From positions 1 to 60,945 of the forward strand of contig NZ_BSUG01000011.1 of assembly GCF_030161475.1 (NCBI RefSeq): a stretch of 60,945 bases of DNA. The letters are read 5' to 3'. The position numbers and the translations under genes were made by a program. The notes under the pieces are model-generated. The model was not told the origin of the DNA. It did no database searches and was given only the letters and a program-made list of their open reading frames with translations. This document shows positions 45,323 to 53,529 of the stretch, piece after piece (the first letter of the stretch is position 1; each line of letters starts with the position of its first letter). This DNA comes from Tetragenococcus halophilus subsp. flandriensis (GTDB lineage Bacteria > Bacillota > Bacilli > Lactobacillales > Enterococcaceae).

Positions 45323-46615
45323 TTAATTATTAAAAAAGTTTTTGATATTTCGCCAAGTTGTGGTAAAAATATTGGCTTTTTCTGTTCCTTCAGTTGTGAT
45401 AATAGCACTGTTGGAGCTTTTTTTAGCTTCTTCATTATTCAAATAACCTAAATCGTCATCTTCAACCTGAGCTTGCACATTACCAATATCAGTTCCTGCT
45501 TTTACCGGCGCCTGTACTTCGTTGTTGTTTAGAGAACTTTGATAGGAAACATCCTCAGTTGTTTTATCGCTAGGCAACCATAGTTTGATCTCATCTTGTA
45601 CGGCTACTGGCAGTGTTTGTTTCTTTCCTTGAGGAACATCAACGGAAGCTAAATCAGGAATTCGATCATTATCAGTCAATAATGTTTCTTGTTTCCAATG
45701 GTCAAATGTATAGTCCATTAGCTTGCTGGTTTCATCAAAACGAGCAGATTCATTTTCGATATCATCATGATCTATTGCATTTAAAACCACAGTAATGATT
45801 CGTTGTCCATCCTTTTCGATTGTTCCGACAAAACAAGCACCAGCTAGATCGGTTGTCCCCGTCTTTAATCCATCTACGCCGTCTTTTTCCGCCAGTAAGC
45901 CTGGCAGCATTTTATTGAAATTTTCCATATCAAAAGGAGTAGAAGTTCCCTGACCAAATTCTTTTTCAGGGATTTTACTAACCTCTAAAATATCCGGAAA
46001 ATCTTGTAATAAATTTCGAGCAACAGTGGCTAAATCTCGTGCTGATAACTCATTTTCATCTTTCTTGCTAGTTCCCGGGTAAATATTGTCACCTAAAAAC
46101 TCATTGGAAAGCCCTGTACTATTAACGATTTTAGCATCAATAATACCCCAATCTTCGACTTGTTGACGCATTTGTTCAACAAATTTTTCTTCTGAGCCAG
46201 CTACTTTTTCTGCTAAAGCGATCGTAGCGGCATTGGCTGACTCAATAACAGCAGCTTCAAATAAGTCCTGTACTGTATAATGTTCATCCTGGCTCAAAGG
46301 AACATTAGAAAGTTCGAGGTTTTCACTTAATTCAGCTACATCGTCTGAAATTGCTACTTCATCGTCCCAAGAAAGCTCGCCATTTTGAATTGCATCTTCT
46401 ACCAGATATAAGCTAATCAATTTTGTGGTAGAAGCGATTCCCATAGCTTTGTCACTATTTTGTTCATAAAAAATCTTACCTGTGTCAGCATCGACTGAAA
46501 TTGCTGCTTTGGCCCGAATATCTAAATCTTCGGCCGCAACATTGGCAGTAAAAATTGATGAAAAAAGTAAAAAAATAATTCCCATAACAAAGGGAATAAA
46601 AAGTTTCTTATTCAT
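45323..46615 (-). CDS. dacA: D-alanyl-D-alanine carboxypeptidase (PBP5/DacA family)
   Basis: Low-molecular-weight penicillin-binding protein of 430 residues that trims the terminal D-Ala of peptidoglycan stems. The signal peptide cuts near residue 28 (ANVAAED). Active-site motifs: S62-T-T-K65 in GIASTTKL, S126-A-N128 in IESANAAT and KTG in VDGLKTGTTDLAG. The C-terminal PBP5-type beta domain is followed by an amphipathic end (FTTTWRNIKNFFNN), expected to anchor it to the outer face of the membrane. Start behind AAAGGAGATTC. Confidence 0.94.
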   Translation of the reverse strand: MNKKLFIPFVMGIIFLLFSSIFTANVAAEDLDIRAKAAISVDADTGKIFYEQNSDKAMGIASTTKLISLYLVEDAIQNGELSWDDEVAISDDVAELSENLELSNVPLSQDEHYTVQDLFEAAVIESANAATIALAEKVAGSEEKFVEQMRQQVEDWGIIDAKIVNSTGLSNEFLGDNIYPGTSKKDENELSARDLATVARNLLQDFPDILEVSKIPEKEFGQGTSTPFDMENFNKMLPGLLAEKDGVDGLKTGTTDLAGACFVGTIEKDGQRIITVVLNAIDHDDIENESARFDETSKLMDYTFDHWKQETLLTDNDRIPDLASVDVPQGKKQTLPVAVQDEIKLWLPSDKTTEDVSYQSSLNNNEVQAPVKAGTDIGNVQAQVEDDDLGYLNNEEAKKSSNSAIITTEGTEKANIFTTTWRNIKNFFNN

Positions 46616-46675
46616 GAATGAATCTCCTTTAGTTTAATCAAAATGAATTCTACCAAAAGTTAAGGGAAGATTCAA

Positions 46676-46710
46676 TTAAAAAAAGAGCTTAAAGTATTTA
46701 CTTTAAGCTC
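46676..46710 (-). terminator. Terminator of the 46-residue membrane peptide gene
   Basis: GAGCTTAAAGTA faces TACTTTAAGCTC with almost no spacer; on the minus strand a TTTTTTT run follows. It overlaps the stop codon of the small gene. Confidence 0.75.
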
Positions 46711-46849
46711 ACAAATCATGTTCATTATGTCTAACGGGTGCTTTTTCTAAAGCTTCTTCTTGTAGTAATTGATAGCTAAGAAAGGCAAAAGCAGTTAAAA
46801 ATCCACTGAGTCCGGCAACAGATAGTAAAGATAAAATAGTTGCTAACAT
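46709..46849 (-). CDS. Small hydrophobic membrane protein, 46 residues
   Basis: A complete reading frame starting MLATILSLLSVAGLSG and ending PVRHNEHDL. Residues about 3-27 form one membrane helix, followed by a charged tail (EEALEKAPVRHNEHDL). The ATG at 46849 is preceded by AAGAAGGAGATCGAT, an excellent ribosome site, and the stop coincides with the 5' arm of a Rho-independent terminator. Both support real expression. It lies upstream of dacA on the same strand, separated by that terminator. I do not recognise the family. Confidence 0.75.
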   Translation of the reverse strand: MLATILSLLSVAGLSGFLTAFAFLSYQLLQEEALEKAPVRHNEHDL

Positions 46850-46981
46850 ATCGATCTCCTTCTTTCTTTTTCTTTCTAAGTCCATTATAACAAATTTTTA
46901 TTAAATATTAGATGATTTCGCTTAGAAATTTTTACGTAGAAAGTTTGAAGATATGGTAAACTTTTACTAGCAGGTGATGAA

Positions 46982-47713
46982 ATGAAATATGAACATATTC
47001 AACTCGCTTATTTTTTGGAACGGAAAAATCGTTTTGTTGCGAGTTGTCGTTTAAAAGAATCAAATGAAATCGTTGATGTGCATGTAAAAAATACAGGACG
47101 TGGCAAGGAAGTATTGTTGCCTGAAGCAGTGGTTGCTTTAAATTTTTTGCCAAGTACAAAAAGAAAGACGGCTTATGATTTAATAGCAGTAAAAAAGCAA
47201 AATCACTGGTATAATATAGATAGTAGTGCACCCAACGAAGTAGTATTTAGTGCTTTGCTCAATCAGACCATTGTTTTACCAGGTTTAAATGGAAATATTA
47301 ACTTAGTTAAAAGAGAAGTAAAATATGGGCAGTCCCGTATTGATTTTTATTTTGAAACAGATAAAAAAGAAAAAGGACTGATTGAAGTAAAAGGGATGAC
47401 ACTAGAAAATAAACGTGTCGGCGCATTTCCTGATGCACCCACTGCACGTGGCTTAAAGCATGTCCGTGAATTAATACATGCGCAAGAAAAAGGTGAGCAT
47501 TGTTATGTTGTTTTTATTGCACAGTTTGCTAATATTGATGTGGCAACCATTCATGAAAAGATGCAACCAGAGTTAAAAGATACTGCCGATACAGCTATAA
47601 AAAAAGGCGTACAATTTCTTTGCTACGCTTGTCATGTAAGTGCTACACAGCTTGAAATCACTAAAGAAGTCCCATTTGATTTGGAAGTTAGTTTTTGTGA
47701 CCCTCTTGAATAA
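46982..47713 (+). CDS. sfsA: SfsA family protein
   Basis: A 243-residue SfsA (sugar fermentation stimulation) protein. It has an N-terminal OB-like domain (FLERKNRFVASCRL, VHVKNTGRGKEVLLP). A nuclease-like domain follows with SRIDFYFE, IEVKGMTL, FPDAPTARGLKHVREL and a C-terminal GVQFLCYACHVS. The arrangement of Asp, Glu and Lys resembles PD-(D/E)XK nucleases, but its cellular role is unsettled. Start ATG behind AGGTGATGAA. Confidence 0.93.
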   Translation: MKYEHIQLAYFLERKNRFVASCRLKESNEIVDVHVKNTGRGKEVLLPEAVVALNFLPSTKRKTAYDLIAVKKQNHWYNIDSSAPNEVVFSALLNQTIVLPGLNGNINLVKREVKYGQSRIDFYFETDKKEKGLIEVKGMTLENKRVGAFPDAPTARGLKHVRELIHAQEKGEHCYVVFIAQFANIDVATIHEKMQPELKDTADTAIKKGVQFLCYACHVSATQLEITKEVPFDLEVSFCDPLE

Positions 47714-47735
47714 AATAAAGAAAGAAGGAATGACG

Positions 47736-48743
47736 ATGATTCATTTAGGAATTATAGGCACCAACTGGATTACCCACCAATTTGTACAAGCGGCTCTTGC
47801 AACTGGAGAATATGAATTGACTGCTGTTTATTCTAGAACTTTAGAAAAAGCTCAGGAATTTGGCAAAGAATACGCAGGTACTAGAGAATACAAAGATGAC
47901 CTGGCAGACTTTTTTGCCTTAGAAGAAATGGACACCATATATATCGCTTCTCCTAATAGTTTGCACTTTGTACAAGCGCAACAAGCAATTGCAGCAGGTA
48001 AAAATATTATTGTAGAAAAGCCCGCTTTTTCAAACCCTAAAGAAATGGCGACAATTATTAAACAAGCCAATGAAAATCAGGTGTTCTTTTTTGAAGCAGC
48101 TCGCAATATTCATGAAGAAAGTTTCAAAAAGATGAAAGAATTCTTGCCTACGCCTAACCACATTATCGGGGCTAATTTTAGCTATATGAAATATTCTTCT
48201 CGTTACGACTTAGTATTAGAAGGAAGAGAACCTAATATTTTCTCACCGCATTTTTCGGCTGGTTCGTTAGCGGATTTAGGCGTTTATCTAGTTTATGCGG
48301 CATTAGGCTGGTTTGGCATACCTAAGGAAGTTCATCATTTTGCCCGAAAAATTCAAACAGGAGTCGATGGTCTGGGCATGATCATTTTACGTTATGAGAA
48401 CTTTGATGTGTGCTTGCAACATGGTAAAATCGGAGAAGCCCATTTAGCTTCCGAGATTTATTTTGACGATGGTACGCTTTGGTTAGATGCAGTAAATTCG
48501 ATCAATCAAGCACGTCTATATAAGCATACAGATGATGGTGCGCCACTTGAGATCGAAGTTTCTGCTAAAGAAAATCCGATGATAGAAGAGGCAAGAGATT
48601 TTGCTGAAATTATACAAAATCCTGATAATGAGGCTTATGGAGAAAGATACGAAGAGTGGGTAGAATTGGCGCGCAATGTAAATCAAATATTATACGAATT
48701 AAGAAAACAAGCAGGTGTCGTTTTCGATGCCGATCAAGAATAG
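47736..48743 (+). CDS. Gfo/Idh/MocA family oxidoreductase
   Basis: NAD(P)-dependent oxidoreductase of 335 residues. The Rossmann start is IHLGIIGTNWITHQFVQAA, with DTIYIASPNSLHFVQAQQAIAAGKNIIVEKPAF carrying the conserved EKP motif. The C-terminal alpha/beta domain has FSAGSLADLGVYLVYAALGWFG. The substrate is unknown, probably a sugar or inositol derivative. GAAGGA fits the ATG at 47736 better than the one at 47730. It follows sfsA by 22 nt and precedes the helicase by 9 nt, suggesting a transcript. Confidence 0.88.
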   Translation: MIHLGIIGTNWITHQFVQAALATGEYELTAVYSRTLEKAQEFGKEYAGTREYKDDLADFFALEEMDTIYIASPNSLHFVQAQQAIAAGKNIIVEKPAFSNPKEMATIIKQANENQVFFFEAARNIHEESFKKMKEFLPTPNHIIGANFSYMKYSSRYDLVLEGREPNIFSPHFSAGSLADLGVYLVYAALGWFGIPKEVHHFARKIQTGVDGLGMIILRYENFDVCLQHGKIGEAHLASEIYFDDGTLWLDAVNSINQARLYKHTDDGAPLEIEVSAKENPMIEEARDFAEIIQNPDNEAYGERYEEWVELARNVNQILYELRKQAGVVFDADQE

Positions 48744-48752
48744 AGGAAAAAT

Positions 48753-49985
48753 ATGGAAGAGCAGTTTCTACCAGAAATTTGGCAAGAAAGAATAAAAAAA
48801 GAAGGCTTTGAACAAACAAGTTTGATACAAGAAAAAGTCTTTTCTGCTTTGTATCAAGGAAAAAGTCTTGTGGGTGTCGCTCCTACCGGTACTGGCAAGA
48901 CCTTGGCTTATCTCTGGCCGACACTATTAAAATTGCAGCCTAAACATGGCAATCAACTGCTTATTGTGACTCCCTCACAAGAATTAGGCGTTCAGGTCGC
49001 AGATGTTGCAAGACCTTGGGCTTTGGATTTGAACTTACAAGTACAAAGCCTTATTGGCGGTGCCAATAAAAAAAGACAAATAGAAAAATTGAAAAAAAAG
49101 CCGGAAGTATTAATTGGAACACCCGGTCGTTTAGTTGAATTAATAAAAGAAAAAAAATTAAAAGCAGCAAACATTCAAACGGTTATTTTGGATGAAGCAG
49201 ATCAATTATTGCAAAAAGAAGCAGTGGGCTTTATGCAAACAGTGATTAAAAGCATACCCAATACTAGCCAATATGCCTTCTTTTCTGCGACTGCTACTAA
49301 AGCTTTACCTGCGATTAAGCAGTTATTTCAGCAAGAATTTCCAGTTATTGATGTAAGTAAAGAAGATAAAAGCCATCAACAAGTTGCTCACTATTATTTA
49401 GTTTTTCCTACAAGAAGAAAAGTGGACGCTTTGAGAAGTTTGGGACATCTAACTGATTTTCAAGGGTTGATCTTTTTTAACGAAGTGCAGGATTTAGGAA
49501 GCGCCGAAGAAAAATTACGATATCATAAATTGCCGGTAGCAAGTCTAGCTTCTGATAAATCCAAGCTGTCGCGTAAAGATGCACTAGAAAAATTCCGAAA
49601 ACAGCAATTAACGGAATTATTGAGTACAGATGTTGCTTCTAGAGGTCTGGATATCGCCGATTTATATTATGTCGTGAATGCTGAAGTTCCGAGTTCTAAA
49701 GAAAGTTATTTGCACCGTGCAGGACGTATTGGACGAATGGGTAAAACAGGGGCTGTCATTACTATCGTACAAGAAGATAGTTTGCCACAGTTGAAAAAAA
49801 TCACTAAAAGTTTAGAACTGTCCTTACAAGAGATCTACTTATATGAAGGGCAGTTAACAACAGAAAAACCTAAAGCTCAACCTATAAAGAAAAAGAAAAC
49901 AGCTAAGAGTCAAGCGAATAAGTCCAAGAAAAGTAAGAAAAAAACCACTAAAAAAAGTCAAAAGACTTCTTCTAATAAAGGTTAG
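48753..49985 (+). CDS. DEAD-box RNA helicase
   Basis: ATP-dependent RNA helicase of 410 residues. Motifs: Q-motif region GFEQTSLIQ, Walker A APTGTGKT, GTPGRL (Ib), DEAD in VILDEADQLL, SAT in FFSATATK, then STDVASRGLDI (V) and HRAGRIGRMG (VI). The C-terminal 50 residues are almost all Lys, Ser, Thr and Gln, a likely RNA-binding tail. It resembles the smaller Csh-type helicases of Firmicutes, involved in cold growth, ribosome assembly or RNA decay. Starts 9 nt after the oxidoreductase. Confidence 0.92.
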   Translation: MEEQFLPEIWQERIKKEGFEQTSLIQEKVFSALYQGKSLVGVAPTGTGKTLAYLWPTLLKLQPKHGNQLLIVTPSQELGVQVADVARPWALDLNLQVQSLIGGANKKRQIEKLKKKPEVLIGTPGRLVELIKEKKLKAANIQTVILDEADQLLQKEAVGFMQTVIKSIPNTSQYAFFSATATKALPAIKQLFQQEFPVIDVSKEDKSHQQVAHYYLVFPTRRKVDALRSLGHLTDFQGLIFFNEVQDLGSAEEKLRYHKLPVASLASDKSKLSRKDALEKFRKQQLTELLSTDVASRGLDIADLYYVVNAEVPSSKESYLHRAGRIGRMGKTGAVITIVQEDSLPQLKKITKSLELSLQEIYLYEGQLTTEKPKAQPIKKKKTAKSQANKSKKSKKKTTKKSQKTSSNKG

Positions 49986-50003
49986 AAATACAGGAGGAGT
50001 TGT

Positions 50004-52712
50004 ATGAACCCTAGAAAACAAGAAATTTTACAATTTGTAGAAAAACATGCTGACGGACTGACAGCTAAGCAGATCGCTGATAGCTTGCAAATCGATCGTA
50101 GCAATGTAAGTCGTTATTTAAACGAGCTGGCAAAAAATAAAAGTATTCAAAAATCAACCGGACGACCTGTGGTTTATTATCCTCTTACAACCAACTTAAC
50201 AGAAGTTGAATCTATAAAAATGGATTTTGAACGATTAGTTGGTGCCGACGCTTCTTTAAAAGTTAGTATCCAACAAGCCAAGGCAGCGATGTTGTATCCA
50301 CCTAGTGGACTTCATACGATTATTTTTGGTCAGACAGGCACCGGAAAAACCATGTTTGCTGAATGTATGTATCAATTTGCGGTACAAGCTAAAGCTTTAG
50401 CACAAGATGCCCCCTTTATATCTTTTAATTGCGCGGATTACGCGCAAAATCCACAGCTATTGTTTGGTCACATTTTTGGTGTGAAAAAAGGGGCCTATAC
50501 TGGTGCTGATGCGAATACAAAAGGGCTTCTAGCCGAGGCTGACGGTGGTATTTTATTTTTAGATGAAATTCATCGTTTGCCGCCAGAAGGCCAAGAAATG
50601 TTATTTAGTTTCATCGATAAGGGGCAATACCGTCCTTTAGGTGAAAGCAGCCGAGCATATGAAGCTTCCGTGCAGATTATAGGCGCAACAACTGAGTCTT
50701 CAGACGCTTTTTTAGGTACTTTCAATCGTAGAATTCCAATGTCGATTACCTTACCTGATTTAGCCCAACGTTCTTTAGATGAACGTTATGAAATTATCAC
50801 TCTTTTTATTAAGCAAGAGGCCAGCCGTTTAAATCAAGCGATTAAAGTGGAAAAAGATGCGATTGTAGCTTTTATGTTATACGATGCACCTACCAATATC
50901 GGACAGATTAAGCGAGACGTAAAAATAGTGTGTGCCAAATCATTTTTGCATTATCGTACACATGAGCAAGATGAACTGATTATTCGTAAAAAAGACTGTC
51001 CCCTACAAGTTCAAAAAGGGATGCTTAAAATAAAAGAAAGAGCAGAACGTCTTGATCATTTTCTTGAGGGAAAAGGCGATTATTTGATCTTTGAAGCTCA
51101 AGATAAAGAAGTCAGCAGCGCACAAGATAGTGATAGCAATATGGAAGTGTATCAAGAAATTGAAGAAAAACTTGCTTCTTTAAATCAGCTAGGTGTAGAT
51201 AATACAGATTTGGAAAAAGTGGTTGCAAAAGATGTAGAGGCTTATTTTGCCAATTATGTAAAAGAATTAACCCAAACTTCGACACAAAGAGGGATGATAG
51301 CTTCTAATATTTGGAATTTGACCAATCAGTTATATGATATTGCAGAAAAGAAACTAGAGCGTAGTTACAATGAAAAAGCGCGCTTTGCTTTTGCGCTGCA
51401 TCTACAACTTACCTTGGATCGTATTCACAAAGGAGAAGCGATCGTTCATCCAGATTTAAATCGAGTAAGAAAAAATTTGAAGTCTGAGTTTCAACTAGCG
51501 TTAGATCTATCTACAACTATTGAAGAAGAACTACAAGTTGAAATTCCTTTTGATGAAATCGGTTTTATCAGTATGTTTCTTTCTATCCAATTGGGACAAT
51601 ATGAACAGCTACCCCAAAATAACGTGGGGGTTATTGTGCTGATGCATGGAAATTCTACTGCTTCGAGTATTCTATCTGCCGCTCAAGAGTTATTAGGCAC
51701 AACAAGTGGTGTAGCGATGGATATGCCCTTAGATACAGTGGTTAATCAAATGTATCAAAAATTATTAAATGATGTGATAGATAATAAATCGCAGTTTTCT
51801 AATGGCTTGCTATTGTTGACTGATATGGGGTCGTTAAATTCCTTTGCAACATTGTTATATGAAGAAACTGGAATTCGCACAAAGGCTGTTTCTATGACCA
51901 GTACAATGATTGTGATTGAAGCATTACGAATGTCAGAAGCAGGACGAAGCTTAGAAGATATCTATCAAAACATTCAAAGCTCTTTTGAAACGATTGTACG
52001 TGAGCAATTCCAAGATGAACACGGGGATAAAGATAATAAAAAAGCGATTGTGGTCACTTGTTTTACAGGTGAAGGTGTAGCTGCCAAATTATATGAACGT
52101 ATCGCGGCAATTGTTGATCAAGCAAAAGTGGAAATTATACAAATGCAGTTTATTGAAAAAGAAACTTTTAAAAAACATATTGATGGACTGCTAGAGGAGT
52201 ATGAAATAAAAGCCATTGCGGGGACTGTTGAAGTTGAATACCAAAATATTCCTTTCTTTTCCGCTTATGATGTTTTTGACGATCAAAAACTAAAAGTATT
52301 AAAAAGTATCGTTAAAGATGAAATTGCAGCGGATACGATTGTTAACTCACTTGACGGGACAATTACACACGTAGGGTCTTTAGCAGTTTTGGTAGAAACG
52401 CTAAAGTCACTTGTTCAGCAAGTACAAACACAATTGCACATTATTTTAGAACCTAGTGTAGAAGCAGGTTTAGTCATTCATTTAGCATTTTTAATAGAAG
52501 CATTACGGACTGCTGGGATACAAAGACAATTTCCTGATTTAGCTGTTTTTCAAAAGAAATATCGTCTAGAAACTGATATTTTAAAAACTTCTTTTATTTC
52601 AATAGAGAAAAATTATGATATTCAAATTCCAGATGATGAGATTGCGTATTTAACTGAAGCTTTTATTAAAAACCAAATCGATACGCCTTTTAAACTTTAC
52701 ACACAAATTTAG
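50004..52712 (+). CDS. LevR-type sigma-54-dependent PTS regulator
   Basis: A 902-residue enhancer-binding activator with PRDs. Order: N-terminal helix-turn-helix (about 1-60), then an AAA+ domain with Walker A GQTGTGKT (109-116), the sigma-54 contact loop GAYTGA (163-168) and Walker B GGILFLDEIH (181-190). Next come PRD1 (about 440-540), an EIIA-Man-like domain with the phospho-His in VLMHGNSTASS (about 550-680) and a C-terminal PRD2 (about 800-902). It should activate the sigma-54 promoter at 52794 when phosphorylation signals PTS sugar. Start behind AGGAGGAGTTGT, 18 nt after the helicase. Confidence 0.93.
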   Translation: MNPRKQEILQFVEKHADGLTAKQIADSLQIDRSNVSRYLNELAKNKSIQKSTGRPVVYYPLTTNLTEVESIKMDFERLVGADASLKVSIQQAKAAMLYPPSGLHTIIFGQTGTGKTMFAECMYQFAVQAKALAQDAPFISFNCADYAQNPQLLFGHIFGVKKGAYTGADANTKGLLAEADGGILFLDEIHRLPPEGQEMLFSFIDKGQYRPLGESSRAYEASVQIIGATTESSDAFLGTFNRRIPMSITLPDLAQRSLDERYEIITLFIKQEASRLNQAIKVEKDAIVAFMLYDAPTNIGQIKRDVKIVCAKSFLHYRTHEQDELIIRKKDCPLQVQKGMLKIKERAERLDHFLEGKGDYLIFEAQDKEVSSAQDSDSNMEVYQEIEEKLASLNQLGVDNTDLEKVVAKDVEAYFANYVKELTQTSTQRGMIASNIWNLTNQLYDIAEKKLERSYNEKARFAFALHLQLTLDRIHKGEAIVHPDLNRVRKNLKSEFQLALDLSTTIEEELQVEIPFDEIGFISMFLSIQLGQYEQLPQNNVGVIVLMHGNSTASSILSAAQELLGTTSGVAMDMPLDTVVNQMYQKLLNDVIDNKSQFSNGLLLLTDMGSLNSFATLLYEETGIRTKAVSMTSTMIVIEALRMSEAGRSLEDIYQNIQSSFETIVREQFQDEHGDKDNKKAIVVTCFTGEGVAAKLYERIAAIVDQAKVEIIQMQFIEKETFKKHIDGLLEEYEIKAIAGTVEVEYQNIPFFSAYDVFDDQKLKVLKSIVKDEIAADTIVNSLDGTITHVGSLAVLVETLKSLVQQVQTQLHIILEPSVEAGLVIHLAFLIEALRTAGIQRQFPDLAVFQKKYRLETDILKTSFISIEKNYDIQIPDDEIAYLTEAFIKNQIDTPFKLYTQI

Positions 52713-52741
52713 TGTGTAAAGTTTTGCTTTAGTGTGTAACG
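52695..52741. promoter_or_regulatory. Probable upstream activating sequences for the LevR-type regulator
   Basis: CTTTACACAC (52695-52704) and GTGTGTAAAG (52712-52721) form a perfect 10-bp inverted repeat around 7 bp; a third copy, GTGTGTAACG, is at 52732-52741. They lie 55-100 bp upstream of the -24 element, the normal enhancer position. The dyad straddles the stop codon of the regulator gene. Confidence 0.65.
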
Positions 52742-52793
52742 CTTACCTATATAGTCAAAAAGTTGACTTGTGAGGAAATAGCGTTCGTTAGTA

Positions 52794-52810
52794 TTGGCAT
52801 GTTTATTGCT
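52794..52810 (+). promoter_or_regulatory. Sigma-54 (-24/-12) promoter
   Basis: TTGGCAT, 5 bp, TTGCT: near-perfect match to the sigma-54 consensus, 40 bp before the EIIB start and directly downstream of a GAFTGA-type activator gene. Confidence 0.9.
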
Positions 52811-52849
52811 TATATAAAGTTGAAAGATAAAAATTAAGGAGTGGAAAAA

Positions 52850-53167
52850 ATGGCAGAAAAAACAATTATGTTAGTTTGCTCAGCTGGTATGAGCACTAGT
52901 TTATTAGTAACAAAAATGCAAAAAGCAGCTGATGATAAAGGATTGGACGCTGAGATTTTTGCCTGCTCATCTTCAGAAGCGGATCAAAAATTGGAATCTA
53001 ATTCAGTTGATGTTCTATTATTAGGCCCACAAGTACGATTTATGAAGGGTGATTTTGAAAAACGCTTAACACCAAAAGGAATTCCATTGGATGTCATTCA
53101 TATGTCTGACTATGGCATGATGAATGGTGAAAATGTTTTGCAGCAAGCTGAAAATTTGATGAAATAA
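52850..53167 (+). CDS. PTS EIIB component, lactose/cellobiose family
   Basis: Cytoplasmic phosphocarrier of 105 residues. The phospho-Cys is Cys10 in TIMLVCSAGMSTSLLVTKM, the lactose/cellobiose EIIB loop, and DVLLLGPQVRFM follows. First gene of a three-gene operon under a sigma-54 promoter. AAGGAG at 52836-52841 fits the ATG at 52850; the in-frame GTG at 52841 overlaps that site. Likely sugars are cellobiose or other beta-glucosides, possibly chitobiose or lactose. Confidence 0.92.
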   Translation: MAEKTIMLVCSAGMSTSLLVTKMQKAADDKGLDAEIFACSSSEADQKLESNSVDVLLLGPQVRFMKGDFEKRLTPKGIPLDVIHMSDYGMMNGENVLQQAENLMK

Positions 53168-53185
53168 AGCTAGGAGGAATTTTAT

Positions 53186-53506
53186 ATGGACGAACAAGAC
53201 AATATGGAAGCGGTAATGGGTTTAATTATGTACGGCGGTAATGCCAAGAGTGACGCGATGGAAGCTATCGCAGCAGCTAAAAAAGGAGACTTTGAATTAG
53301 CCGATCAAAAACTAAAAGATGCTGATGCTTCCTTGAGCCAAGCCCATGAATCACAAACCGGCATGTTAACTAAAGAAGCACAAGGCGAGCATATGAATGT
53401 CACTTTGCTTGCGGTACACTCACAAGATCATTTGATGACAGCTATTGCTTTTAAAGATTTAGCGACTGAAATCATTGATTTATATCGTCGCTTAGACGAA
53501 AAATAA
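53186..53506 (+). CDS. PTS EIIA component, lactose/cellobiose family
   Basis: A 106-residue three-helix protein, normally a trimer. The phosphorylated His78 lies in LLAVHSQDHLMTAIAFKDLA, the family signature, and GLIMYGGNAKSDAMEAI is the first helix. It receives phosphate from HPr and passes it to EIIB. Start behind AGGAGG, 18 nt after EIIB. Confidence 0.93.
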   Translation: MDEQDNMEAVMGLIMYGGNAKSDAMEAIAAAKKGDFELADQKLKDADASLSQAHESQTGMLTKEAQGEHMNVTLLAVHSQDHLMTAIAFKDLATEIIDLYRRLDEK

Positions 53507-53529
53507 AAGCTAGCTTCAGGAGGAGAAAA

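Noticed and set aside
52731-52745. cre site upstream of the sigma-54 promoter (GTGTAACGCTTACC)
   Set aside because: The spacing is one base short of the cre consensus and the bases are better explained as a third GTGTGTAA activator half-site.
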